Assembly (NCBI RefSeq): GCF_043641925.1
Contig: NZ_JBHZRU010000021.1
Span: 1 to 64,000, forward strand
DNA from: Paenisporosarcina quisquiliarum_A
Lineage (GTDB): Bacteria; Bacillota; Bacilli; Bacillales_A; Planococcaceae
Length of the DNA stretch: 64,000 nt
Direction: 5' to 3'
Shown here: one piece after another, positions 44,830-54,276 of the stretch
Layout: each line of letters opens with the position of its first letter
Numbering within the stretch: position 1 is the first letter of the stretch
The notes under the pieces: generated by a model
Databases searched by the model: none
Told to the model about the DNA's origin: nothing
What the model saw: only the letters and a program-made list of their open reading frames with translations
Program-made: the position numbers and the translations under genes

Positions 44830-45015
44830 TTACAGTGCAAGGAACCATCGAACTGCTTCTGAAATTCCTAAATCAATAACTGCGAAGAATAAAGCCATAA
44901 CCACAACTGTTGATAGAACAATAATCGTGTAACGAGTTAGTTCTTTACGTTTTGGCCAGCTTACTTTTCTCATTTCTGATACTACATTACCAAAAAAACC
45001 ACTAATATTCGCCAT
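44830..45015 (-). CDS. secE: Preprotein translocase subunit SecE
   Basis: 61 residues with one membrane segment; VSEMRKVSWPKRKELTRYT is the family motif. Small Gram-positive form. Partner of SecY (15352). Confidence 0.95.
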   Translation of the reverse strand: MANISGFFGNVVSEMRKVSWPKRKELTRYTIIVLSTVVVMALFFAVIDLGISEAVRWFLAL

Positions 45016-45070
45016 TCTAATTTACCCTCCGAGTACCAAATATCTATATTCTTCAACTTGAAGTAAAGAG

Positions 45071-45220
45071 TTATAACGTTTGTTTGTGTATCGTATGCGC
45101 TTTACAATGCGAACAAAACTTTTTGAGTTCTAAACGCTCATTAGAGCCTTCTTTTGAAGAAGGAACTGTATAGTTTCGAGATCCACATTGATCACAACTC
45201 AACACGACTTTTTTAGCCAT
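45071..45220 (-). CDS. rpmGB: 50S ribosomal protein bL33, zinc form
   Basis: 49 residues, MAKKVVLSCDQCGSRNYTV, ending CSHCKAHTIHKQTL. Two CxxC pairs make it the zinc-containing form; zinc-free paralogues in Bacillus replace it when zinc is short. First gene of rpmGB-secE-nusG. Length counted by hand. Confidence 0.93.
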   Translation of the reverse strand: MAKKVVLSCDQCGSRNYTVPSSKEGSNERLELKKFCSHCKAHTIHKQTL

Positions 45221-45255
45221 ATTCTCACCTTTTTATCGTTCATGAGTATTGTTAA

Positions 45256-45284
45256 AGACTATCACCTCTAGAAAAGGCTGTCAA
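45256..45284 (-). promoter_or_regulatory. sigma-A promoter of rpmGB-secE-nusG
   Basis: TTGACA (45279-45284), 17 bp, TAGTCT (45256-45261) in the gap after sigH. Confidence 0.75.
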
Positions 45285-45304
45285 CAGCACCCTAGAGAGT
45301 CAAG

Positions 45305-45955
45305 TTAATGAACGCCACCTATTTCAATGTGTCGTTCTAGTTTCCGCTTCACGCGTTGAAGTGCATTATCAATCGATTTTACATGTCGATTGAGTTCTTC
45401 CGAAATCTCATGATACGACTGTCCATCTAAGTAAAGCGCCAATACTTGTCTTTCAAGCTCACTTAAAATCTCAGCCATTTTTCCTTCCATGTAATCGAAG
45501 TCTTCTCGATGAATCATTATTTCTCCTGGGTCATCAATAACCGACCCCGATATGACATCCATTAATGTTCGATCAGACTCTTCATCATAAATAGGCTTGT
45601 CCAGCGACACATAGGAATTCAGCGGAATGTGTTTTTGACGTGTGGCAGTTTTAATCGCCGTAATAATTTGACGCGTAATACAAAGTTCAGCAAAAGCGCG
45701 AAACGAAGATAGCTTGTCCCCTCTGAAATCTCGAATAGATTTATAGAGTCCAATCATGCCTTCTTGAATAATATCTTCTTTATCGGCTCCGATTAAAAAG
45801 TATGATCTTGCTTTCATACGGACAAAAGAACGATATTTCGTAATCAAGAAATCAAGTGCGTCCGTGTTCCCATTATGGACCAGTTCCACTATCTCTTCAT
45901 CTACTAAATCATCGAATTGTTGTAGCTTTAAGTGAACATGGTCGCTCTTTATCAA
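45305..45955 (-). CDS. sigH: RNA polymerase sigma factor SigH
   Basis: 216 residues. Region 2 reads SYFLIGADKEDIIQEGMIGLYKSIRDF. The middle part is IKTATRQKHIPLNSYVSLDKPI, and region 4 YHEISEELNRHVKSIDNALQRVKRKLE. Sigma-H starts the transition state and sporulation. TTG at 45955 lies four bases past GAGGTGAT, which mirrors the 16S tail. The earlier GTG (45964) and ATG (46021) overlap the ribosome site or the promoter. Confidence 0.93.
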   Translation of the reverse strand: MIKSDHVHLKLQQFDDLVDEEIVELVHNGNTDALDFLITKYRSFVRMKARSYFLIGADKEDIIQEGMIGLYKSIRDFRGDKLSSFRAFAELCITRQIITAIKTATRQKHIPLNSYVSLDKPIYDEESDRTLMDVISGSVIDDPGEIMIHREDFDYMEGKMAEILSELERQVLALYLDGQSYHEISEELNRHVKSIDNALQRVKRKLERHIEIGGVH

Positions 45956-45991
45956 CGGAATCACCTCTGCTCTGCCTACGTAGTTAGACCT

Positions 45992-46021
45992 AGTATACAG
46001 GAAGTGGAAATCTAGCGTCAA
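45992..46021 (-). promoter_or_regulatory. sigma-A promoter of sigH
   Basis: TTGACG (46016-46021), 18 bp, TATACT (45992-45997), immediately behind the rae1 stop. Leader about 30 nt. In B. subtilis the sigH promoter is repressed by AbrB; no specific site can be called here. Confidence 0.8.
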
Positions 46022-46025
46022 CGGC

Positions 46026-46535
46026 TCATTTCATTCCTCTTCGCCATTTTTCGAAAATTTCTGTCACTTCTGCAGAAAGAGGAATTTTTGACGTGGGACG
46101 TTTCTCTTGAATGATTTTGACATTCTTCGTGATTTTCCTTTGAACCTGTTCCATCTCGATTTCTAATTCACGTGCAGAAATACGAAGTGCACCTTGCGCA
46201 AAAATAACCCATTGCTCCGTTAAATCCGATGTCGCAACATGCACTTGATCTCTTCTCGTAGGTAAGGATGCGGCTAGCTTTTCAATTCGTTCATCCGCGG
46301 TTTCGTTTTTTCGTGTATAAATAACTTCCACCGCATGCTGAATGTTCTTATGCTCAATTCCCGGCACTAAGTGTGCATCAAAAACGACAATCACTCGCCA
46401 TCCAGAATAAGCCTTATATTCCGCCATCATTTCAATTAACCGATCGCGGGCATCGATTAACTTGTCTGCTTTTAAAGCTCGGAGCTCTTTCCATGCGCCA
46501 ATGATGTTATACCCATCGACGAGCAAAATGTCCAC
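46026..46535 (-). CDS. rae1: Rae1-type NYN-domain endoribonuclease (YacP)
   Basis: 169 residues with LVDGYNIIGAWKEL, VIVVFDAH and TADERIEKL-type ETADERIEKLA, the acidic residues of PIN/NYN nucleases. B. subtilis Rae1 cuts mRNA in the ribosomal A site. GTG at 46535 begins two bases past the rlmB stop. Confidence 0.9.
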   Translation of the reverse strand: MDILLVDGYNIIGAWKELRALKADKLIDARDRLIEMMAEYKAYSGWRVIVVFDAHLVPGIEHKNIQHAVEVIYTRKNETADERIEKLAASLPTRRDQVHVATSDLTEQWVIFAQGALRISARELEIEMEQVQRKITKNVKIIQEKRPTSKIPLSAEVTEIFEKWRRGMK

Positions 46536-46537
46536 AA

Positions 46538-47308
46538 TCAGTTACCATTGACTGGAAGGCGGTTGCGTAACACTTCATACATTAAAATAGCTGCCGCTAC
46601 TGATGCATTTAACGATGTCACTTTTCCGACCATTGGCATGTTGTAAAGGAAATCACATTTATCCTTTAACAGTCTACTCATCCCTTTCCCTTCGCTTCCA
46701 ATAATAATGGCAAGTGGTAACTTGGCATCCATGCGGCGATAATCAGCTGATCCTTTTGCATCTGTTCCAGCAATCCATACCCCGCGCTTTTTCAAATCTT
46801 CAACCGTTTGCGCTAAATTCCCCACGCGAACAACAGGAATATGTTCAATCGCACCTGTTGATGTTTTGGCAACAATCGCCGTTAATCCAACGGCACGTCT
46901 ACGTGGAATAATCACACCATGAACCCCAGTTGCATCTGCTGTTCTTAAGATCGAGCCCAAATTATGAGGATCTTCAAGTTCATCTAAAATTAAAAAGAAA
47001 GGATCTTCATTGCGAGAAGCTGCACTTTCAAATAAATCGTCAAGCTCCGCATATTTATAAGCTGCCACCGACGCGGCAATCCCTTGGTGAGTTGCACCGT
47101 CCGTTAATTGATCGATTTTGTTTTTTGGTACGAACTGAACGATGAGTCCCGCTTCTTTAGCTAATTGCAAAAGTTCAGCAATTCCAGCCTTCTTAACACC
47201 TTCAGCAATCCACACTTTATTCATTTCGCGACCTGAGCGAAGTGCTTCTAGGACAGGGTTTTTGCCTGAGAGGATCTCATTGGTTGGTTCTTTTATTTCT
47301 TCATTCAT
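46538..47308 (-). CDS. rlmB: 23S rRNA 2-prime-O-ribose methyltransferase RlmB (TrmH family)
   Basis: 256 residues with a SpoU fold. N-terminal substrate domain (SGKNPVLEALRSG) and the three motifs DPHNLGSILRTAD, IIGSEGKGMSRL and NMPMVGKVTSLNASVAAAILMYE. Target G2251 (E. coli numbering) is known for family members. Translationally coupled to mrnC (ATGA-type overlap); a GTG one codon earlier is possible. Confidence 0.92.
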   Translation of the reverse strand: MNEEIKEPTNEILSGKNPVLEALRSGREMNKVWIAEGVKKAGIAELLQLAKEAGLIVQFVPKNKIDQLTDGATHQGIAASVAAYKYAELDDLFESAASRNEDPFFLILDELEDPHNLGSILRTADATGVHGVIIPRRRAVGLTAIVAKTSTGAIEHIPVVRVGNLAQTVEDLKKRGVWIAGTDAKGSADYRRMDAKLPLAIIIGSEGKGMSRLLKDKCDFLYNMPMVGKVTSLNASVAAAILMYEVLRNRLPVNGN

Positions 47309-47736
47309 CACGTCACGTCTCCTTTCGGTTCTTCACTAATCGTTATTGCACGTTCAATAATTTCACGAACTCGTTCAGCTTGTCCTTGTAAATATAAGCT
47401 TCCGATGACCGCTTCAAACCCCGTACTGTATTTATACGTTTGTAAATCTGTGTTTTTTGGAACCGTTCCAGACTTCGCATTTCGTCCTCTTCGAAGAATT
47501 GCCTCTTCTTCATCCGACAAAAATTTAGCTTCCAGCATGTTATGAACAACTTTCGCTTGCGCCTTAGCTGATACGTATTTCGTCGCTTCTTTATGAAGCG
47601 TATTTGGTTTTACACGCCCCGAACGCAGGAGATGCTCGCGAACATATTGTTCAAGAACCGCATCTCCCATGTACGCTAGCGCTAACGAATTTAACTGTTT
47701 AACATCTGCGTTTCGTAAAGTGTATTCATTTGTCAT
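47308..47736 (-). CDS. mrnC: Mini-ribonuclease III
   Basis: 142 residues, the RNase III catalytic domain without a dsRNA-binding domain: LALAYMGDAVLEQYVREHLL, RGRNAKSGTVPKNT and EAVIGSLYL. B. subtilis enzyme matures 23S rRNA. ATG at 47736 overlaps the cysS stop by three bases (ATGA); a TTG at 47748 is an alternative. Confidence 0.93.
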   Translation of the reverse strand: MTNEYTLRNADVKQLNSLALAYMGDAVLEQYVREHLLRSGRVKPNTLHKEATKYVSAKAQAKVVHNMLEAKFLSDEEEAILRRGRNAKSGTVPKNTDLQTYKYSTGFEAVIGSLYLQGQAERVREIIERAITISEEPKGDVT

Positions 47737-49133
47737 CCGCGCTTCCAACGTATTCCTTGCGCCGTATCTTCTAAAAGAATATTCATTTCTTTTAATTGGT
47801 CGCGAATCTCATCCGCTCGAGCAAAGTCTTTATTTTGACGAGCTTGAATTCTTTCTTCAATTAAAGCATCGATTTCTTCATCGAGCACTTCTTTTTGAAC
47901 ATCCATTTCAACTCCAAGAACACCCGCTAACTCTTTTAACGTACTCATAAAGTTCTCAAGAACGTTCGCTTCTGTATGAGCTTCCATCAAATACGTATTC
48001 GCTAAACTCGATAGTTCAAATAAAGCAGCAATCCCATTCGCAGTATTAAAGTCGTCATCCATCGACTTAACAAATTGCGTTTTCACTTCTTCGATTTTAT
48101 GCAACCAAATATCGGCATGGTCGCCTAGTTCTGGTGAAGCTTCAAGGCGATGTGCTAAATTCGCATACGACGTTCGAATACGCTCTAACCCAGCTTTCGC
48201 ATTCTCCACAAGTTCTTGTGAGAAGTTGATTGGGTTGCGATAATGCACGGACATCATAAAGAAACGTAACACTTGCGGGTCAATCTGCTTGCGAATGTCA
48301 TTCACCAGTACAAAGTTACCGAGTGATTTTGACATCTTTTCATTATCAATATTAATATATCCATTATGCATCCAATATCGAGCAAATTGCTTTCCGGTAT
48401 AAGCTTCAGACTGAGCAATTTCATTTTCATGATGAGGGAATGTTAAATCTTGACCTCCCGCATGAATATCAATGGTATCCCCTAAAATTTCACGAACCAT
48501 AACGGAACATTCAATATGCCAACCCGGACGCCCTTTACCCCATGGACTATCCCAAGAAATCTCACCTGGTTTTGCATCTTTCCAAAGAGCAAAGTCGAGT
48601 GCATCCTCTTTCTTTTCACCCGTTTCAATGCGCGCACCAATTTTTAAATCATCGACTGATTGATGAGATAATTTGCCATACCCCTCAAATTTACGCGTTC
48701 GGTAATAGACATCTCCTTGAGATTCGTAAGCAAAACCTTTTTCGATCAATACGCCAATAAATTCGATGATGCTGTCCATATGTTCTGTCACACGTGGATG
48801 CGCATCCGCTTTTTTGCATCCTAAAGCGGTAACGTCTTCAAAATACGCAGCGATGAATCGCTCCGTTAATTCCGACACTTCTTCTCCAAGTTCATTAGCA
48901 GTTTTAATAATTTTGTCGTCCACATCTGTGAAATTAGAAACGAAATTCACCTCAAATCCACGGTACGTTAAATAGCGGCGAACCGTATCGTAAACAATAA
49001 CAGGACGGGAATTCCCAATGTGAATGTAATTGTAAACAGTTGGTCCACATACATACATTTTGACCTTTCCTTCTTCTAAAGGAATAAAAGGCTCTTTTTG
49101 ACGTGTTAATGTGTTGTAAATTTGAATACTCAT
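47733..49133 (-). CDS. cysS: Cysteinyl-tRNA synthetase
   Basis: 466 residues with YIHIGNSRP (HIGH), CGPTVYNY, zinc-binding HECS-like IECSVM and HHENE, KMSKSLGNF. Coupled to cysE by a 4-base overlap and under the T-box leader, as in B. subtilis. Confidence 0.97.
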   Translation of the reverse strand: MSIQIYNTLTRQKEPFIPLEEGKVKMYVCGPTVYNYIHIGNSRPVIVYDTVRRYLTYRGFEVNFVSNFTDVDDKIIKTANELGEEVSELTERFIAAYFEDVTALGCKKADAHPRVTEHMDSIIEFIGVLIEKGFAYESQGDVYYRTRKFEGYGKLSHQSVDDLKIGARIETGEKKEDALDFALWKDAKPGEISWDSPWGKGRPGWHIECSVMVREILGDTIDIHAGGQDLTFPHHENEIAQSEAYTGKQFARYWMHNGYINIDNEKMSKSLGNFVLVNDIRKQIDPQVLRFFMMSVHYRNPINFSQELVENAKAGLERIRTSYANLAHRLEASPELGDHADIWLHKIEEVKTQFVKSMDDDFNTANGIAALFELSSLANTYLMEAHTEANVLENFMSTLKELAGVLGVEMDVQKEVLDEEIDALIEERIQARQNKDFARADEIRDQLKEMNILLEDTAQGIRWKRG

Positions 49134-49792
49134 TTCACAGTTCGCTCCTTTTCTATCTCATCACTCAAACGTTTAACTTCATCTCTTAATACACTAATTT
49201 TATGTTCCAACATATCGCATTTATCAGCAACCGGATCCGGTAAATCTTGATGATCCAAATTGCGTTTCACTTTTACGCCATCTTGAACGACGACTGTACC
49301 TGGAATCCCTACGACCGTTGCGTTAGGTGGTACGTCTTTTAAAACAACGGAACCCGCGCCAACCTTACTATTTTCACCAATTGTGATGGACCCTAACACT
49401 TTTGCCCCGGTTGCCACCAAAACATTATCATGCAATGTCGGATGACGTTTCCCTCTTTCTTTACCTGTCCCACCTAGTGTGACACCTTGGAAAATAGTGA
49501 CATTATTTCCGATTTCACATGTTTCTCCAATGACAATCCCCATCCCATGGTCAATGAAGAAGCGACGACCGATTTTCGCACCAGGATGGATTTCAATCCC
49601 AGTGAAAAAGCGGCTCACTTGAGAAACGACCCGTGCTAAGAAAAACAATTTACGCTTAAATAGCGCATGCGCCACACGATGTGACCAGATGGCGTGGAGT
49701 CCAGCATAGGTTAATACCACTTCCACGACACGTCTTGCTGCGGGATCTTGTTCAAACACAACTTCTATATCTTCTTTCATGCGCGAAAACAT
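49130..49792 (-). CDS. cysE: Serine O-acetyltransferase
   Basis: 220 residues with left-handed beta-helix hexapeptide repeats (IEIHPGAKIGRRFFIDHGMGIVIGETCEIGNNVTIFQGVTLGGTGK). First step of cysteine synthesis. ATG at 49792 with AAAGGAGG eight bases ahead; the longer frame up to 49840 is AT-rich leader. A repeat array lies in the leader between the T-box terminator and this ribosome site. Confidence 0.95.
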   Translation of the reverse strand: MFSRMKEDIEVVFEQDPAARRVVEVVLTYAGLHAIWSHRVAHALFKRKLFFLARVVSQVSRFFTGIEIHPGAKIGRRFFIDHGMGIVIGETCEIGNNVTIFQGVTLGGTGKERGKRHPTLHDNVLVATGAKVLGSITIGENSKVGAGSVVLKDVPPNATVVGIPGTVVVQDGVKVKRNLDHQDLPDPVADKCDMLEHKISVLRDEVKRLSDEIEKERTVK

Positions 49793-49845
49793 AACGCTTT
49801 CCTCCTTTGTCTCATTTCGACTTTCTATTTTTGCTTGCAAAAAAG

Positions 49846-49963
49846 TTTATCGCTCAAATCTGCCTGTTTATCAATCAAACTGGCGTTTTATCAATCAAAC
49901 TGAGGATTTATCAATCAAAATCACACATTTATCAATCAAACCCATCTCATAACCAAGTTAACT
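49846..49963. repeat. Five-fold 20-21-bp repeat (TTTATCAATCAAA family) in the cysE leader
   Basis: Core starts at 49846, 49867, 49887, 49907 and 49928, spacing 21, 20, 20, 21 exactly as in the 27.9-kb and 28.2-kb arrays. First core has GCTCAAA. The tail ATCTCATAACCAAGTTAACT is at 49944-49963. It lies inside the mRNA leader of cysES, downstream of the T-box terminator. Confidence 0.9.
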
Positions 49964-49989
49964 ACGTATAAGCAAAACTTTTTTTATTC

Positions 49990-50275
49990 CAATAAAAAAG
50001 CGTCCCTGTCAAATGAATGACAGAGACGCTGTATAGGCGTGGTTCCACTCTGATTGAAAGGATAAAAAGCAATCCTTCCCGCTTGGCATCTGTAACGTAG
50101 ATGAATCGGCTCGCTTACTAATTGTTTCAGCTGAGCGCTCAGAGGTGCATTTCCATAGTGCCTAGGCTCAGACCACTTTCAGCCGGTGGTGGTCCTCTCT
50201 AAAGAGCTTGCCTCATGTACTTCTCCTCATCAAAGCTTTCTTGATGTATGCAGTTAAAAGATAGCTTCATTTTCA
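49990..50275 (-). promoter_or_regulatory. T-box riboswitch for cysteine before cysE-cysS
   Basis: Minus-strand features in order: Stem I with GAGAAGTACATGAGG, specifier triplet TGC (50149-50147, cysteine), the T-box TGGAACCACG (50047-50038), and the terminator GCGTCcCTGTC/GACAGaGACGC (50000-50029) with T6 at 49999-49994. Uncharged tRNA-Cys would stabilise the antiterminator. The promoter TTGACA (50292-50297), 17 bp, GAAAAT (50269-50274) lies next to the gltX stop. Confidence 0.93.
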
Positions 50276-50299
50276 CACCATCATGACGGAATGTCAAAC

Positions 50300-51763
50300 T
50301 TATTGTTTCGCGTACTTCTCAACGCGCGCAATTACTTTTTCTTTCCCGATTAACGCGATCGCATTAGGCAATTCAGGACCATGTGTTTGACCAGTCGTCA
50401 CAACACGAATTGGCATAAACAAGTTCTTCCCTTTATGTCCTGTTTCTTTTTGAACCGCTTTAATTGCCGCTTTAATGGCGTCTGGTTCTAGTACGTCCAT
50501 TTGCTCTAGTTGCACTTTAAATGCAGCCATCACTTCCGGCACTTGCTCTCCAGATAAAACTTCAGTCGCTTCTTCATCATATGCAAGTTCATCTTTAAAG
50601 AATAGGTCAGTTAGTTCCGTAATTTCTGCACCGAAGCTCATTTGCTCGTGGTACAACGCAATGACATCTGTTGCCCATTGCTTCTCTTCAGCTGACAATG
50701 TTTCAGGTAAACGATCAGCTTTCTGAAGATGCGGTAACGCTAATTCCACTACTTCTTCTAAAGACATTTGCTTCACATACTGATTGTTCATCCACGTTAA
50801 TTTTTGTTTATCAAACATTGATGGAGATTTTGACAAACGATTAACATCAAACATGCGAATGAAATCTTCTTTCGAGAAAATTTCGTCTTCACCTTCAGGA
50901 GACCATCCAAGTAAAGCAAAGAAGTTAAACATCGCTTCAGGAATGTATCCTAAATCTTTATATTGAGCCACGAATTGAATGATTGACTCATCACGTTTTG
51001 AAAGTTTTTTACGATTTTCATTAATGATCAACGTCATGTGACCATATTTAGGCGCTTCCCAACCAAATGATTGGAACACCATGATTTGTTTTGGCGTATT
51101 CGATAAATGCTCTTCTCCACGGAAAACATGAGAAATTTTCATGAAGTAATCATCTAAAACGACTGCATAATTGTAAGTTGGGATGCCGTTCGCTTTCACT
51201 AATACCCAATCACCTACGTCTTTTGATTCAAACGTGACAGGTCCACGAACTAAATCTTTGAACGTGTACGTCACATCCGCAGGAACACGCATACGAATTG
51301 TATAAGTAAGACCAGCAGCTTCTTTCTCTGCTACTTCTTCTTTCGTAAGGTTACGACAAGTCCCTTTGTACATAGGCGCAGCAACGCCTTTCGCCTTTTG
51401 AGCTTCGCGTTCAGCTTCTAACTCATCTGTTGAACAGAAACATTTATAAGCATGACCGTTCTCAAGCATTTCTTCAGCATGTTTTTGATAAATATCAAGA
51501 CGCTCCATTTGACGGTATGGCGCATAAGGGCCACCAATATCAACGGACTCATCATAGTCAATGCCAAGCCATTTTAAGTTCTCCAGTTGCGAAAGTTCTC
51601 CACCTTCGATATTACGTTCGATATCAGTATCTTCAATACGAACGATGAATTTCCCACCGTGATGGCGGGCAAATAAATAGTTAAATAAAGCAGTACGAGC
51701 TCCACCAATATGTAAGTTTCCTGTTGGACTCGGTGCGTAACGTACGCGAACTTCTTGTGTCAT
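50300..51763 (-). CDS. gltX: Glutamyl-tRNA synthetase
   Basis: 487 residues, APSPTGNLHIGGARTALFNYL (HIGH), KLSKRDESIIQF (KMSKS). Bacillus-type enzymes charge both Glu and Gln tRNAs. Ends just before the promoter of the T-box transcript. Confidence 0.97.
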   Translation of the reverse strand: MTQEVRVRYAPSPTGNLHIGGARTALFNYLFARHHGGKFIVRIEDTDIERNIEGGELSQLENLKWLGIDYDESVDIGGPYAPYRQMERLDIYQKHAEEMLENGHAYKCFCSTDELEAEREAQKAKGVAAPMYKGTCRNLTKEEVAEKEAAGLTYTIRMRVPADVTYTFKDLVRGPVTFESKDVGDWVLVKANGIPTYNYAVVLDDYFMKISHVFRGEEHLSNTPKQIMVFQSFGWEAPKYGHMTLIINENRKKLSKRDESIIQFVAQYKDLGYIPEAMFNFFALLGWSPEGEDEIFSKEDFIRMFDVNRLSKSPSMFDKQKLTWMNNQYVKQMSLEEVVELALPHLQKADRLPETLSAEEKQWATDVIALYHEQMSFGAEITELTDLFFKDELAYDEEATEVLSGEQVPEVMAAFKVQLEQMDVLEPDAIKAAIKAVQKETGHKGKNLFMPIRVVTTGQTHGPELPNAIALIGKEKVIARVEKYAKQ

Positions 51764-51818
51764 GTGTGTTTCCTCCTCGAATACGTGCTAAACTTTGTTC
51801 ATTTTAACACGTTGAACC

Positions 51819-52295
51819 TTAGTTTTGTATGAGCAATATCGTAGCTTGTGCCGCGATGCCTTCTCCACGCCCTGTAAAACCTAGTTTTTCAGTTGTCGTA
51901 GCTTTGACATTTACTTGAGATGGATCTGCATTTAGCAACTCCGCAATGCGATCACGCATTTGATTAATATAAGGTGCCATTTTAGGCGCTTGTGCAATGA
52001 TCGTGCAATCCACATTCCCTAGTTTGTAGCCTTTTCCTTCGACGATTTTCCAAATGTACGAAAGTAATTTTGCCGAATCAGCATCCTTAAATTCCGGATC
52101 TGTATCTGGGAAATGACGTCCGATATCCCCTTCACCAATAGCTCCTAGTGCAGCATCTGTTACTGTATGTAATAAAACATCGGCATCTGAGTGACCAATT
52201 AACCCTTTTTCATAAGGAATCGTAACGCCACCTAAAATAAGTGGTCGATTTTTCGCAAATTCATGAACATCAAACCCTTGTCCAACTCGAAACAT
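51819..52295 (-). CDS. ispF: 2-C-methyl-D-erythritol 2,4-cyclodiphosphate synthase
   Basis: 158 residues; FRVGQGFDVHEF holds the metal Asp/His pair, and GHSDADVLLH the third ligand. MEP-pathway step five. Starts one base after the ispD stop. Confidence 0.96.
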   Translation of the reverse strand: MFRVGQGFDVHEFAKNRPLILGGVTIPYEKGLIGHSDADVLLHTVTDAALGAIGEGDIGRHFPDTDPEFKDADSAKLLSYIWKIVEGKGYKLGNVDCTIIAQAPKMAPYINQMRDRIAELLNADPSQVNVKATTTEKLGFTGRGEGIAAQATILLIQN

Positions 52296-52988
52296 TTAGT
52301 TTTCCTCCTGTTGTCTTTTTTGTAAAATCACTTCTCCAATAAGAAGATCTTCTTGTGTCGTCATTTTCACATTATCATATGTACTTTCAACGATATGGAC
52401 AGGCAGCCCCATGCGTTCAACGAGCATCGACTCATCTGTACCTAAAAAGTCATCTTGCAATGCCTTCTCTTCCGCATTAGCTAAAATCTCATATTGAAAA
52501 GCTTGCGGGGTTTGAATAATCCATAATTGTTCACGGTCAACCGTCTCTTCAATCTGACCGGCTTTCACTTTTTTAATCGTATCTTTTACTTTCACACCAG
52601 CAATCGCTGCACCAGCTACACTTGCTTTATTCACAAGAGAGGTAATGACTGTTGGTTCAATAAAAGGCCGAGCCGCATCATGCACCAAAATGAGGGGAGC
52701 TCCCTTCGCAGCTTTCACGCAAGCATATACACTATGCTGTCGTTCCGATCCGCCATCCGTCATTCCTTTTATTTTGGTAATTTGAAATTGCTCAAGCATT
52801 TGTGTGATGATTTCACGTTCTTCTGGTTTTACTGCCAGCCAAATAGCGGTACAGCTCGGATCTTTTTCAAACACGCGAAGTGTATGAATCAGTATGGGTA
52901 CATCACGCAAAGTTAAAAACAACTTATTTTGCCCTGCTCCCATTCTTTTCCCGCTTCCAGCAGCAGGTAATGCGACCGCGTATTCCAT
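52296..52988 (-). CDS. ispD: 2-C-methyl-D-erythritol 4-phosphate cytidylyltransferase
   Basis: 230 residues, YAVALPAAGSGKRMG nucleotide-binding loop, LVHDAARPFI and TPQAFQYEIL. MEP-pathway step three. ATG 52988 with GGGGTGA ahead; upstream ATGs (to 53036) add an unrelated stretch. Confidence 0.95.
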   Translation of the reverse strand: MEYAVALPAAGSGKRMGAGQNKLFLTLRDVPILIHTLRVFEKDPSCTAIWLAVKPEEREIITQMLEQFQITKIKGMTDGGSERQHSVYACVKAAKGAPLILVHDAARPFIEPTVITSLVNKASVAGAAIAGVKVKDTIKKVKAGQIEETVDREQLWIIQTPQAFQYEILANAEEKALQDDFLGTDESMLVERMGLPVHIVESTYDNVKMTTQEDLLIGEVILQKRQQEEN

Positions 52989-53069
52989 CCTGTCACCCCA
53001 TATCATGGAAAAGGAGGCTGTCTCCATCGCCATCAATCTCCGGCGGGTGAAGTCAGCCTCGTTTCCTGT

Positions 53070-54146
53070 TTACTTCTTCTTCGCAAAAATCATTCGTCCA
53101 GCTGATGTTTGTAGCACACTTGTGACGACAACATCAATCGCCTGACCAATATATGATTTTCCGTCCTCAACCACAATCATCGTACCGTCATCTAAGTAAG
53201 CAACCCCTTGGTTCTGTTCCTTACCATCTTTAATAACGACGATATGCATATCTTCACCCGGAATAACGACCGGTTTCACAGCGTTTGCCAAATCATTAAT
53301 ATTTAACACGGGCACTTGATGAAGATCACAGACTTTATTCAAATTGAAATCGTTTGTCACGACGACCCCGCCCATCTTTTTAGCAAGGCGAACCAATTTC
53401 AAATCGACTTCTTGAATATCATCAAAATCTTCTTCTGTAATTAATACAGCAGATGCACGCTCATTTTGAAGCACTTTTAACACATCAAGACCACGGCGAC
53501 CTCGAGTTCGTTTCAACGTATCCGAAGAATCCGCAATATGTTGAAGTTCCGTCAAAACAAATTGCGGAACGACCAGCACTCCTTCAATAAAACCTGTTGC
53601 GGAAATATCCGTAATACGCCCATCAATAATGACGCTCGTATCAAGCAACTTATAAGAAGCTTGCTGAAGGTCTTGAGAAGAATCGTCCCCTTTTTTCTTA
53701 GGCGTTTGCGTTTTACTAGAAGCGATCATTTGCATCATTTCATCACGCTTTTTGAAACCAACTTGGAAACCAAGATACCCCAAAACAATCGTCAACAATA
53801 CAGGCAACACCGATGAAATAAACGGTAACTCAATCGCGTCGACAGCGAAATTCAATAAGAACGCCACACTCAATCCGATAATTAAGCCAAGCGTCCCAAA
53901 CAGTAAATCAGCAATTGGCGCCCCTAACAAACGTTCTTCCATCCACTTCATAAACTCGATTAAATGATCCGTCAACAACAACGCTAATACATACAGTATA
54001 ACGGCCCCTATAAGCACTGATACATAAGGATTGTCTAGCCACGGGTTAGAAGATAAATTAATAAGTTCGTATAATTGCGGTAATAAAAGTAACCCGAGTG
54101 TACCACCAATCAAAATAAATGTAATTTGAATAATCCACTTTAACAA
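53070..54146 (-). CDS. PIN and TRAM domain membrane protein YacL
   Basis: 358 residues. Four hydrophobic segments (to about 145), then a PIN domain with LLDTSVIIDGRI and VVTNDFNLNKVC, then a TRAM-like C-terminus. Putative membrane-bound RNase; substrate unknown. TTG at 54146 behind AGGAGGTG gives MLKWIIQ as in the family, better than 54194. In B. subtilis disA separates yacL from radA; here only a repeat array does. Confidence 0.85.
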   Translation of the reverse strand: MLKWIIQITFILIGGTLGLLLLPQLYELINLSSNPWLDNPYVSVLIGAVILYVLALLLTDHLIEFMKWMEERLLGAPIADLLFGTLGLIIGLSVAFLLNFAVDAIELPFISSVLPVLLTIVLGYLGFQVGFKKRDEMMQMIASSKTQTPKKKGDDSSQDLQQASYKLLDTSVIIDGRITDISATGFIEGVLVVPQFVLTELQHIADSSDTLKRTRGRRGLDVLKVLQNERASAVLITEEDFDDIQEVDLKLVRLAKKMGGVVVTNDFNLNKVCDLHQVPVLNINDLANAVKPVVIPGEDMHIVVIKDGKEQNQGVAYLDDGTMIVVEDGKSYIGQAIDVVVTSVLQTSAGRMIFAKKK

Positions 54147-54276
54147 TAAGCCCACCTCCTGATTTTGATTATACACGTTTTCATCTGGAAACACCTTTTT
54201 GACGCGGTCGCAGTATGTAAAGTTGCATCGAAAGTTTTAGAGGATGAGGGTGAGGGTGGTTGGGGACGCCCCTGGA

